Shown in pieces: positions 1 to 5,399 of a stretch of DNA of 6,375 bases (its first letter is position 1; each line of letters starts with the position of its first letter). Location: NCBI GenBank assembly GCA_937950415.1, contig CALFDL010000363.1, positions 1 through 6,375 of the forward strand, read 5' to 3'. A program made the translations under genes and the position numbers. The notes beneath the pieces are model-generated. The model did no database searches. It saw only the letters and a list, made by a program, of their open reading frames with translations, and was not told where the DNA came from. The stretch is from an uncultured Collinsella sp. GTDB taxonomy: Bacteria; Actinomycetota; Coriobacteriia; Coriobacteriales; Coriobacteriaceae.

Positions 1-40
1 CGATGGCGCGGCGAATGCTATCGAGGGGCGTGATGCTCAA
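1..40 (-). CDS. Divergent gene, N-terminal fragment, function unknown
   Basis: Reading the minus strand from position 40, a TTG start is followed by 12 further sense codons (peptide MSITPLDSIRRAI) and the frame leaves the window open. An AGAAAGGA ribosome-binding site lies at 55..48 on the same strand, 7 nt before the TTG. This good Shine-Dalgarno match at good spacing is the main support for a real gene start. A TATACT -10-like hexamer lies further upstream on the minus strand (74..69), but I see no matching -35. The gene would be transcribed away from the lactate permease and share its regulatory spacer, so it could be a related enzyme or a regulator. Thirteen residues do not allow a family call. 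Confidence 0.5.
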   Translation of the reverse strand, partial: MSITPLDSIRRAI

Positions 41-99
41 AGCGGAGTCCTTTCTATTGCTGCGCTTTAGTATAGACGCGACGGTGTTTGCTCGTGTTT

Positions 100-116
100 T
101 TGAACGGATTGTTCAA
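100..116. promoter_or_regulatory. TTGAAC-N5-GTTCAA inverted repeat, candidate operator
   Basis: TTGAAC (100-105) and GTTCAA (111-116) form a perfect 6-bp inverted repeat with a 5-bp spacer. It lies in the spacer between the divergent fragment and the lactate permease, about 100 bp upstream of the permease start. A third GTTCAA half-site lies at 164-169. A symmetric site between two divergent genes is the usual place for a shared transcription-factor operator. The factor cannot be named from sequence, and no clear -35/-10 pair for the permease was found in 41-219. Confidence 0.4.
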
Positions 117-204
117 TATTTTCGGCGGGTGGCAGTAAATTGTCGGTAAGCGTGCGGTATCCTGTTCAAGTTTTATGACCCCCCGATGCCGCCCGCGCGG
201 TACC

Positions 205-210
205 AAGGAG
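205..210 (+). promoter_or_regulatory. Ribosome-binding site of the lactate permease
   Basis: AAGGAG lies 9 nt before the ATG at 220. It decides the start: the frame is also open from an ATG at 175, but that would add 15 residues (MTPRCRPRGTKEFLP) that do not resemble a permease N-terminus and lack a Shine-Dalgarno match. The chosen start leads straight into the first hydrophobic segment. Confidence 0.8.
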
Positions 211-219
211 TTCTTACCT

Positions 220-1791
220 ATGGACGTCGCCGCATTCTTGCTGGCTCTTGTGCCGATCATTTGGCTTGTCGTGATGCTGCTGTGCTTTAAATGGCCAGCT
301 TGGAAGGCCGCTATGGGCTCGTTCGCCCTTTCGTGTGTGCTCGCCTTCGCATGGTGGCATCTGCCGGTGGTGCAGATCGCGACTGCCTCGCTCGAGGGCT
401 TTTTGATGGCCCTGTGGCCCATCGTGTTGGTGATTATCGCCGCGGTGTTCACGTATAACCTGTGCGTGCGTACAGGCGCCATGGACGTGATCGGCAGCAT
501 GATTACCTCCATCAGCAGCGACCGCCGTCTGCTGGCGCTGCTCGTGGCCTGGTGCTTCGGCGGCTTTATGGAGGGCATGGCCGGTTTTGGTACCGCTGTT
601 GCCATTCCCGCCGGCATGCTCGCGGGCCTGGGTTTTGAGGCCGTGCCCGCCGTGTTGATCTGCCTGCTGGCCAACGGCGTGCCCACGCCCTACGGCTCCA
701 TCGGCATCCCCACGGTGTCCGTTGCCGATCTGGTGGGTCTGGATCCCCTGCACCTGGCGACCGTTCAGCTGGTGCAGCTCGCGCCGTTCTTTGTGGTGAT
801 ACCGCTGCTTATCGTACTGGTTGCGGGCCGTGTCGCCGATGATCAAGGCAACGTTGCGAGCGTTGCCGAGCGTATGCACGGCGTTGCCGGCGTGGCGCTG
901 CTTTCCGGTGTGTCCTTTGTAGGTGCTGCCCTGGTCGTTGCCATGTTTGTGGGTCCCGAGCTGGCCGTAGTCGTGGGCTCCATCGTGTCGCTTGCGCTGA
1001 CCGCCGCGCTTGCCATGCGCACCGAGAAGTCGGGACATCTGGATGCGCGCTTCCATATGAATATCGAGGCCGGCGAACAGCTCACCGCTAAGTCGGCGCT
1101 TTCGGCCTGGTCGTGCTTCATCCTGATCTTTGTGCTGCTGTTGGGTACCTCCAACCTGGTGCCCGTCGTGCACGCCGCGCTCGCGCCGTTTACGAGTCAC
1201 GTGCAGGTGTATTGCGGCGAGAACCCCGGTACCCTTACGTTTTCGTGGGTCAATACGCCGGGTGTCTGGATTTTCCTGGCGGCGTTTGTCGGTGGTGCGA
1301 TTCAGGGCGCTTCGCCGCGCTTGATGGGCGAGGTGCTGGTCACGACCGTCAAGCAGATGATGCCGACGGTCATCACCATGCTTTCGGTGCTGGGCTGCGC
1401 CAAGGTGATGGGCTATGCCGGCATGATTTCGTCGATCAGCGCGTTTTGCATTGCGGTCGCCGGCGGTCTGTACCCGATTCTGGCTCCGTGGATTGGTGCG
1501 GTTGGTGCATTTGTGACCGGTTCGGGCACGTCATCGGGCATGCTGTTTGGCCCCATCCAGAGTCAGGCTGCCACCGCGCTGGGCGTGAGCGACTACTGGA
1601 TGGTTGCGCTCAACGCGCTTGGCGTCGCCGCCGGCAAGATGATCTCGCCGCAGACCCTCGCCATTGGTCTTGCCGCCGTGCACGTGCGCGGTAAGGATGC
1701 CGAACTCCTGGGCGCGGTGCTGCCCTACGCTGCTGGCATGCTGGTCCTGATGAGCGCCATCGCCATGCTCGGCCAAAACCTGCCGCTGTAG
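220..1791 (+). CDS. lctP: L-lactate permease, LctP/LldP family
   Basis: Integral membrane permease of 523 residues, expected to import (or exchange) lactate, possibly also glycolate, with protons across the cytoplasmic membrane. Hydrophobic segments run through the whole protein, roughly 12-14 helices. Two family hallmarks are clear. The first, around residues 118-167, reads EGMAGFGTAVAIPAGML, then LLANGVPTPYGSIGIP, matching the GFG...AIP and CLLAN...GAIGIP blocks of LldP. The second, around residues 423-482, has PWIGAVGAFVTGSGTSSGML with GPIQSQAATALG and then NALGVAAGKMISPQTLAIG, matching the ITGS-TSS and GKMISPQ blocks. The length is close to the usual 530-560. No lactate-oxidation (LutABC or LldD) genes are visible in the window. 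The gene is probably monocistronic, with pckA starting about 250 bp downstream behind repeats. The family assignment is secure; the exact substrate is inferred from the family. Confidence 0.9.
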   Translation: MDVAAFLLALVPIIWLVVMLLCFKWPAWKAAMGSFALSCVLAFAWWHLPVVQIATASLEGFLMALWPIVLVIIAAVFTYNLCVRTGAMDVIGSMITSISSDRRLLALLVAWCFGGFMEGMAGFGTAVAIPAGMLAGLGFEAVPAVLICLLANGVPTPYGSIGIPTVSVADLVGLDPLHLATVQLVQLAPFFVVIPLLIVLVAGRVADDQGNVASVAERMHGVAGVALLSGVSFVGAALVVAMFVGPELAVVVGSIVSLALTAALAMRTEKSGHLDARFHMNIEAGEQLTAKSALSAWSCFILIFVLLLGTSNLVPVVHAALAPFTSHVQVYCGENPGTLTFSWVNTPGVWIFLAAFVGGAIQGASPRLMGEVLVTTVKQMMPTVITMLSVLGCAKVMGYAGMISSISAFCIAVAGGLYPILAPWIGAVGAFVTGSGTSSGMLFGPIQSQAATALGVSDYWMVALNALGVAAGKMISPQTLAIGLAAVHVRGKDAELLGAVLPYAAGMLVLMSAIAMLGQNLPL

Positions 1792-1797
1792 TTGACA

Positions 1798-1896
1798 CTT
1801 GGGGACGTTCCTTATGTGCCGGCATCCGGGGACGCTCCTTGGTTGTTGCCTGTTCAAGAGTGTCCCCAACGACTAGTTGTTTAAGAACGTCCCCAA
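1798..1896. repeat. Symmetric four-unit GGGGAC palindromic element (REP/BIME-like)
   Basis: Starting 6 nt after the permease stop there are two direct units, GGGGACGTTCCTT (1801-1813) and GGGGACGCTCCTT (1828-1840). Two inverted units follow, with cores GTCCCC at 1862-1867 and 1889-1894. The outer pair is TTGGGGACGTTCCTT (1799-1813) and AAGAACGTCCCCAA (1883-1896), almost perfectly complementary. The core-to-core distance is 27 nt on both sides, so the block is a symmetric composite palindrome able to fold into a long hairpin or cruciform. No T-tract follows, so simple intrinsic termination is not obvious. Such arrays resemble REP/BIME elements. That they are dispersed across Coriobacteriia genomes is my recollection, not tested here. 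Confidence 0.65.
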
Positions 1897-1930
1897 TGGC
1901 TAGGCCGCTTGCGTGCGATTTTTGACCGTT

Positions 1931-1947
1931 GGGCGGGCTTGCCGCCC
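1931..1947 (+). other. Small GC-rich hairpin upstream of pckA
   Basis: GGGCGG (1931-1936) and CCGCCC (1942-1947) can form a 6-bp stem with a 5-nt loop. No run of T follows directly, so this is a weak terminator candidate for the permease transcript or just local structure in the spacer. Confidence 0.3.
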
Positions 1948-1952
1948 TTGCC

Positions 1953-1968
1953 GCAAAAACGTTTTTGC
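1953..1968. promoter_or_regulatory. Perfect 16-bp palindrome GCAAAAACGTTTTTGC, candidate LacI-family operator
   Basis: The 16 bp are exactly self-complementary, with a central CG flanked by A and T runs. LacI-family operators, including CcpA cre-like sites, typically have a central CG with AA/TT flanks (for example TGAAAACGTTTTCA), so this resembles that class. It sits about 75 bp upstream of the pckA start, a plausible distance for carbon-source control. A second imperfect palindrome, CTTTAC-gtga-GTAAAG, lies at 1986-2001. I could not assign a convincing -35/-10 pair around them. Confidence 0.45.
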
Positions 1969-1985
1969 ATATCGGGTACAACGGG

Positions 1986-2001
1986 CTTTACGTGAGTAAA
2001 G
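1986..2001. promoter_or_regulatory. CTTTAC-N4-GTAAAG inverted repeat in the pckA leader/promoter region
   Basis: Two perfect 6-nt arms (1986-1991 and 1996-2001) are separated by 4 nt, 41 nt upstream of the pckA ATG. It could be a protein-binding site or a small hairpin at the 5' end of the pckA mRNA. The role is inferred from position only. Confidence 0.3.
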
Positions 2002-2030
2002 TGCGCGCCGCGTCCACGTGTCGCGTTTTT

Positions 2031-2038
2031 AAAGGAGG
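2031..2038 (+). promoter_or_regulatory. Strong ribosome-binding site of pckA
   Basis: AAAGGAGG is a near-perfect anti-Shine-Dalgarno match ending 4 nt before the ATG at 2043. It fixes the start at 2043 rather than the in-frame ATG at 1929. That earlier start would place the palindromes of the spacer inside the coding region and add 38 residues with no resemblance to PEP carboxykinase. Confidence 0.85.
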
Positions 2039-2042
2039 CCCC

Positions 2043-3713
2043 ATGCCTGGTGTTACCCCTGCAGAAGTTCTGTCCAACTTTGGTATTACGTTGGTCGAAG
2101 ATCCCGCCGAGAATCAGTCCCGTCTGCTGGTCGATCTACCCGCCGCGGAGCTCGTCGAGCACGCCATCCGCCGCGAAGAAGGTCGTATGGCATCCAACGG
2201 CGCGCTGGTGATCGAGACGGGGGAGCGCACCGGCCGTTCGCCCAACGACCGCTTTATCGTCGACACGCCCGACGTGCACGACAAGATCGCCTGGGGCGCG
2301 GTCAACCGCTCGCTGTCCGTCGAGAGCTACGAGACCATCAAGGCCGGCATCGTCAACTACCTCAACGAGCGCGACGTGTTCGTCACCCGAGGTATGGCCG
2401 GCGCCGATCGTAACCACACACGCCGCCTGCTTGTCGCCTGCGAGCGTGCCAGCCAGGCGCTCTTCATTAAGCAGATGCTCGCCCGCCCGCTTGCCCGCGA
2501 AATCGCACGCACCGGCGAGCCGGACTTCTGCGTCCTTGCCGCACCCGGCTATCAGTGCGACCCTGCCATCAAGGGCCTCAACTCCAGCGCCGCCGTGGTC
2601 ATCAACTTCCAGGAACGCGTGATTCTGGTCGCCGGCACCGGTTACTCCGGCGAGATTAAAAAGTCGATCTTTAGCGTCATGAACTATCTGCTGCCCGTCG
2701 AGGACGACGTGCTGCCCATGCACTGCTCGGCCAGCATGGATCCCGTCACGCACGAGACCGCCGTGTTCTTTGGCCTTTCGGGCACGGGCAAGACCACGCT
2801 TTCGGCCAACCCCACGCGCCTACTGATCGGCGACGACGAGCACGGTTGGTCCGACATGGGCATCTTCAACATCGAGGGTGGCTGCTACGCAAAATGCGAG
2901 GGTCTGGACGCCTTCCACGAGCCCGAGATCTTCAACGCCGTCCGTTTTGGCGCCATTTGCGAAAACGTGGTGCTCGACGAGAACCGCAAGCCCAACTACG
3001 ACGACATCTCGATCACGCACAACACGCGCGTGGCATACCCTGTGGAGCACATTCCCAACGCGTGGACCAAGGGCATGGGCACCACTCCAAGCGTCGTGCT
3101 CTTCCTGACCTGCGATGCCTTTGGCGTGCTGCCGCCCATCTCGCGCCTGACGGCCGACGCCGCCATGTATCACTTTGTGACGGGCTTTACGGCCAAGATC
3201 CCCGGCACCGAGGTCGGCGTCACCGAGCCCACACCCACGTTCTCTTCGCTGTTTGGCGAGCCGTTTATGCCGCTCGACCCCATGGTCTACGCTAAGATGC
3301 TCGGCGAGCGCATCGCCGACGGCCGCACGCGCGTCTACTTGGTCAACACCGGCTGGATCGGCGGCGGCTACGGCGTTGGCCATCGCATCGAGCTGGCCTA
3401 CACGCGCGCCCTGGTGGCCCGCGCCCTCGACGGTACCATCGAGGACAGCGAGTTCGTGCACGACGACATCTTTAACGTCGACATTCCCACCACGTGCCAC
3501 GGCGTACCCGACGGCATCCTGGTGCCGCGCCAATACTGGCAGAGCACCGCGCGATACGACGAGGCCGCGCACAACCTGGCGGTGATGTTCGAGGAGAACT
3601 TCGAGAAGAAGTATTCGCACCTGCCCGAGTCCGTCAAAGCCGCTGGCCCGCACGCCCAGGTGTCCGCCGAGGCCCGTCATCGCGGCCGCGGCCTACTGGG
3701 ACTCCGTCACTAG
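2043..3713 (+). CDS. pckA: Phosphoenolpyruvate carboxykinase (ATP)
   Basis: Cytosolic enzyme of 556 residues interconverting oxaloacetate + ATP with PEP + CO2 + ADP. It serves gluconeogenesis, or ATP-yielding CO2 fixation when run in reverse, which is common in gut anaerobes. The ATP-type signatures are present in order: TGRSPNDRF with the substrate-binding arginine at residue 65; YSGEIKK with metal/substrate lysines at 206-207; MHCSAS with the metal-ligand histidine at 227; the P-loop GLSGTGKTT at 244-252; the kinase-2 metal site LIGDDEHGW at 261-269; NTRVAYP with an arginine at 329; and TGWIGGGYGVGHRI at 436-449. The P-loop form and the DDEHGW block place it in the ATP-dependent rather than the GTP-dependent family. 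E. coli PckA has 540 residues; here the protein continues about 20 residues past the usual AAGP end with an Arg/His-rich tail. Operator-like palindromes lie upstream and a terminator-like palindrome follows 19 nt after the stop. Confidence 0.96.
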   Translation: MPGVTPAEVLSNFGITLVEDPAENQSRLLVDLPAAELVEHAIRREEGRMASNGALVIETGERTGRSPNDRFIVDTPDVHDKIAWGAVNRSLSVESYETIKAGIVNYLNERDVFVTRGMAGADRNHTRRLLVACERASQALFIKQMLARPLAREIARTGEPDFCVLAAPGYQCDPAIKGLNSSAAVVINFQERVILVAGTGYSGEIKKSIFSVMNYLLPVEDDVLPMHCSASMDPVTHETAVFFGLSGTGKTTLSANPTRLLIGDDEHGWSDMGIFNIEGGCYAKCEGLDAFHEPEIFNAVRFGAICENVVLDENRKPNYDDISITHNTRVAYPVEHIPNAWTKGMGTTPSVVLFLTCDAFGVLPPISRLTADAAMYHFVTGFTAKIPGTEVGVTEPTPTFSSLFGEPFMPLDPMVYAKMLGERIADGRTRVYLVNTGWIGGGYGVGHRIELAYTRALVARALDGTIEDSEFVHDDIFNVDIPTTCHGVPDGILVPRQYWQSTARYDEAAHNLAVMFEENFEKKYSHLPESVKAAGPHAQVSAEARHRGRGLLGLRH

Positions 3714-3732
3714 CGTCGCCGCGAGTCCATAT

Positions 3733-3769
3733 CCACCACAAAGGGGACAGACACCGTTGTGGTGGTTTT
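3733..3769 (+). terminator. Palindromic repeat copy 1; probable pckA terminator
   Basis: CCACCACAA (3733-3741) pairs with TTGTGGTGG (3757-3765), giving a 9-bp stem with a 15-nt loop that contains GGGGACAG, followed by TTTT (3766-3769). It begins 19 nt after the pckA stop. The 33-nt core matches the copy at 6269-6301 in the same orientation except for two substitutions; one of them (G at 3756) breaks a stem pair and makes this the weakest hairpin of the three. The T-run overlaps the -35 of the next promoter. Confidence 0.65.
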
Positions 3770-3796
3770 GCTCGCGCGGAAGACTCGGGTTACAAT
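3768..3796 (+). promoter_or_regulatory. Candidate sigma-A promoter of the leader RNA / B3/B4 gene
   Basis: TTGCTC (3768-3773) and TACAAT (3791-3796) are separated by exactly 17 bp. The -10 matches 5 of 6 consensus bases, the -35 only 3 of 6. Transcription would start near 3803, about 138 nt before the coding start, leaving a leader that contains the hairpins described next. Confidence 0.5.
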
Positions 3797-3802
3797 ACGC
3801 CT

Positions 3803-3900
3803 GACATATCGTCCCCTTCTCCGGATGGGGACAGCGTAAGCGCTCTTGTGGCGGCACCGTAGGACTTTGAAGGTGGCCGTCGTAAGGGCGCTTTTTGTTT
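3803..3900 (+). ncRNA. Structured leader with terminator-like hairpin (attenuator or small RNA)
   Basis: From the predicted start, a 6-bp hairpin GTCCCC/GGGGAC (3811-3816 with 3827-3832) comes first. A long imperfect hairpin follows. AAGCGCTCTT (3838-3847) pairs with AAGGGCGCTT (3884-3893), with one G-U pair. Inner pairing of 3848-3858 with 3872-3883 has three G-U pairs and one bulge, and closes a 13-nt loop at 3859-3871. TTTTTGTTT (3892-3900) comes directly after, which is intrinsic-terminator architecture. A competing hairpin, AGCG-taag-CGCT (3833-3844), uses bases needed by the outer terminator stem, so two exclusive folds are possible. The coding start is 40 nt downstream. The RNA may be a regulated attenuator for the B3/B4 gene or an independent small RNA of about 95 nt. 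It matches no riboswitch class I can recognise. Confidence 0.45.
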
Positions 3901-3928
3901 AGTCACCCGGGCTCGGGCGCATGCTATG

Positions 3929-3935
3929 AAGGGAG
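3929..3935 (+). promoter_or_regulatory. Ribosome-binding site of the B3/B4 domain gene
   Basis: AAGGGAG ends 5 nt before the ATG at 3941. An in-frame ATG at 3926 overlaps this site and has no Shine-Dalgarno of its own, so 3941 is preferred. Confidence 0.7.
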
Positions 3936-3940
3936 AGCAC

Positions 3941-4660
3941 ATGAAGAGTTTCGTTGCCGAGGATTCATTCTGGGAGCTGTTTCCGCAGGCAGCGGTCGGT
4001 GTTGTGGTCGTGGAAGGCATGAAGCCCACGGCTCGGATTCCTCAAGAGGACGTGGATGCGATTGCGGCGTTGCTCGACCGCGCCAATATCGATGCGGAGC
4101 GTCATCTGACCAGCGATACTATCAGCGAGAACGCACCGGTCAAGGCATGGCGCGAGGCCTATCGTCTGTTCAAGACCAAAAAGGGCGCGCGCTGCTCGAT
4201 CGAGAACTTGCTCAAACGCGTGCTCAAAGGCAAGCCGGTGGGCCACATTACGCCCGCGGTGGATATCTATAACACGGTGTCGCTGGCCTACGCGCTGCCC
4301 GTTGGCGGCGAGGACCTGCGCGCTATCGAGGGCGATCTGCGCCTGGCGGTGACCGACGGCGGCGACGCGTTCTTGCCACTTGGCGAGGAGGCAGATGATC
4401 CGACGCTGCCCGGTGAGCTTGCCTATATCGATGATGCGGGCGCCGTGTGCCGTTGCTGGAACTGGCGTGATGGCGTTCGTACGGCGCTGTCCGACGATTC
4501 GGCGGACGCATTTCTGGCGATTGAGTGCGTGGAGCCCGAGCGGATGGGGGATTGCCAGGCCGCGATCGATCGCTTGGCCGAGCTGCTCGAACGATATCTG
4601 GGAGCGTCGGTCGTCGTTAAGACGCTTGTAACCCGCGACAATCCCTGCGTGGAGCTGTAG
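3941..4660 (+). CDS. Stand-alone B3/B4 tRNA-binding domain protein
   Basis: Cytosolic protein of 239 residues resembling the free-standing B3/B4 domain proteins, related to the B3/B4 domain of the phenylalanyl-tRNA synthetase beta subunit (PheT). In PheT this domain carries the editing site for mis-acylated tRNA. Stand-alone versions are thought to act on tRNA or aminoacyl-tRNA, but their role is poorly established. The family core is at residues 69-126: AWREAYRLFKTKKGARCS, ENLLKRVLKGKPVGHITP, then AVDIYNTVSLAYALPVGGEDL. GDLRLAVTDGGDAFLPLG (131-148) and the strand-rich GELAYIDDAGAVCRCWNWRD (158-177) follow. The C-terminus has a helix, DRLAELLERYLG (210-221). There is no signal peptide or membrane segment. 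It appears monocistronic, between its own promoter and leader and a strong terminator 26 nt after the stop. Family confidence is good; the substrate is unknown. Confidence 0.8.
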   Translation: MKSFVAEDSFWELFPQAAVGVVVVEGMKPTARIPQEDVDAIAALLDRANIDAERHLTSDTISENAPVKAWREAYRLFKTKKGARCSIENLLKRVLKGKPVGHITPAVDIYNTVSLAYALPVGGEDLRAIEGDLRLAVTDGGDAFLPLGEEADDPTLPGELAYIDDAGAVCRCWNWRDGVRTALSDDSADAFLAIECVEPERMGDCQAAIDRLAELLERYLGASVVVKTLVTRDNPCVEL

Positions 4661-4686
4661 CGGCGCCTAGAACCTATTGATGTCCC

Positions 4687-4727
4687 AAACCACCACAAAG
4701 GTGCCTGTCCCCTTTGTGGTGGTTTTT
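4687..4727 (+). terminator. Palindromic repeat copy 2; strong intrinsic terminator
   Basis: The arm at 4687-4701 (AAACCACCACAAAGG) pairs fully with 4711-4725, a 15-bp perfect stem with a 9-nt loop (TGCCTGTCC), and the T-run extends to 4727. It sits 26 nt after the B3/B4 gene stop. Positions 4687-4726 are the exact reverse complement of 6265-6304, so the same 40-bp element occurs in inverted orientation further along the window. Confidence 0.85.
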
Positions 4728-4735
4728 ATGTTGAT

Positions 4736-4744
4736 GGGTTAACA
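4736..4744. promoter_or_regulatory. Upstream GTTAAC site of marR
   Basis: GGGTTAACA here is the perfect reverse complement of TGTTAACCC at 4787-4795. Both arms carry the self-complementary GTTAAC, with centres 50 bp apart. Paired sites flanking a promoter suit cooperative or looping binding by the dimeric MarR protein encoded just downstream. Confidence 0.35.
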
Positions 4745-4784
4745 ATTGGGATATTTGGGTACGGGGGTTCGGACATGCGGCTAA

Positions 4785-4804
4785 GATGTTAACCCGTTAG
4801 CATC
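4785..4804. promoter_or_regulatory. Candidate MarR operator, GATGnTAACnnGTTAnCATC
   Basis: Sixteen of 20 positions are symmetric, with half-sites GATG-TAAC and GTTA-CATC. The length and symmetry are typical of MarR-family operators, and it lies 26 bp before the marR start, overlapping a -10-like TAAGAT (4782-4787). Autorepression of marR, and of degV if co-transcribed, is the simplest reading. Binding is inferred. Confidence 0.5.
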
Positions 4805-4830
4805 ATGCAAGCGAAAGGCGGTCGTCTCCC

Positions 4831-5280
4831 ATGCAGCAGAACGACGAGACACGTTTCGAGGACTTTGTCGGACTGATCAGCGGGCTCTACAAGGAGATCC
4901 AGCGCATTAAGACATCCGAGGGCGCAAGGCTGGGCCTCAAGGGCTCCGACGTTATGTGCCTGTACTATCTTGAGCGCAGCAAGGACGGCCTGACTGGCGC
5001 TGACCTGGCTCGCATGGCAGGCGTGACCCGTGCCGCCGTCTCGCGCACGCTCGCGCATCTGGAGGAGGGCGGCTACGTCGAGGTCGATGATTCGGGTGAT
5101 GCCGCCGTTAAGTATCGTGCTCCGGTGCGCCTGACCGCTCTGGGCGGCGAGAGCATGAGCGAGGCGGACCGCATCATTCGCGAGGTGCTCGACACCACCG
5201 GTAAGGCTATGGGTGTGGAGCAGCGCGAGCAGATGTATGCGTCGCTGCGTACGATTCTCAACACCCTGCGTGAGATCTAA
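4831..5280 (+). CDS. MarR-family winged-helix transcriptional regulator
   Basis: Dimeric DNA-binding regulator of 149 residues, the usual MarR size. The N-terminal helix (about 8-30) and C-terminal helices (about 107-147) would form the dimer interface. The winged helix-turn-helix spans about residues 36-105: helix VMCLYYLE, then LTGADLARMAGVTRAAVSRT (54-73) with recognition helix TRAAVSRTLAHLEEGGYVEV, then a wing around DDSGDAAVKYRAPVRLT (86-102). AAAGGCGG at 4814-4821 is the ribosome-binding site, 9 nt before the ATG. The 20-bp inverted repeat just upstream suggests autoregulation. degV follows after 119 nt with no terminator between, so it may be in the same transcript. The effector is unknown; family members often sense phenolics, oxidants or fatty-acid derivatives. 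Confidence 0.88.
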   Translation: MQQNDETRFEDFVGLISGLYKEIQRIKTSEGARLGLKGSDVMCLYYLERSKDGLTGADLARMAGVTRAAVSRTLAHLEEGGYVEVDDSGDAAVKYRAPVRLTALGGESMSEADRIIREVLDTTGKAMGVEQREQMYASLRTILNTLREI

Positions 5281-5385
5281 GGCCGCCAAGGCATTTGCTT
5301 CCCATTAAAAACTGCATAGTCCCGTTTGAGCGCGTATGCCGTGCCGGGGCATTGCTGTCAAAATTCCCCGCGCGGGACCTGCGCA

Positions 5386-5393
5386 AGAAAGGA
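5386..5393 (+). promoter_or_regulatory. Ribosome-binding site of degV
   Basis: AGAAAGGA ends 6 nt before the ATG at 5400. This supports 5400 over the in-frame ATG at 5295, which would add 35 residues before the MSVRIITDSASD start typical of DegV proteins. Confidence 0.8.
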
Positions 5394-5399
5394 TTCGTT

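Noticed and set aside
214..1200. Long minus-strand open frame opposite the lactate permease
   Set aside because: Its His/Gly/Gln-rich translation has no domain features and mirrors the codon bias of the real gene; no ribosome-binding site.
1922..1927. TTGACC as a -35 for pckA
   Set aside because: No -10-like hexamer lies 16-18 bp downstream.
2820..3680. Long minus-strand open frame opposite pckA
   Set aside because: Shadow frame of a well-conserved enzyme gene in GC-rich DNA; no recognisable protein motifs.
3825..3839. Four-codon ORF (ATG GGG ACA GCG TAA) as an attenuator leader peptide
   Set aside because: No ribosome-binding site precedes it and there are no regulatory codon runs; probably chance.
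3848..3863. Possible T-box element (GGCACCG resembling the GGNACCG core) before a tRNA-related gene
   Set aside because: Only seven bases fit, the flanking AGGGTGG...CGCG context is missing, and about 45 nt between the predicted start and this site is too short for a T-box Stem I with specifier loop.
5295..5320. Promoter for degV (TTGCTT ... CATAGT)
   Set aside because: The spacing is only 14 bp and the -10 is poor; co-transcription with marR is equally likely.
5367..5376. CCCGCGCGGG palindrome before degV as an operator or terminator
   Set aside because: Only 10 bp, no T-run, and GC-only palindromes of this size are expected by chance at this base composition.
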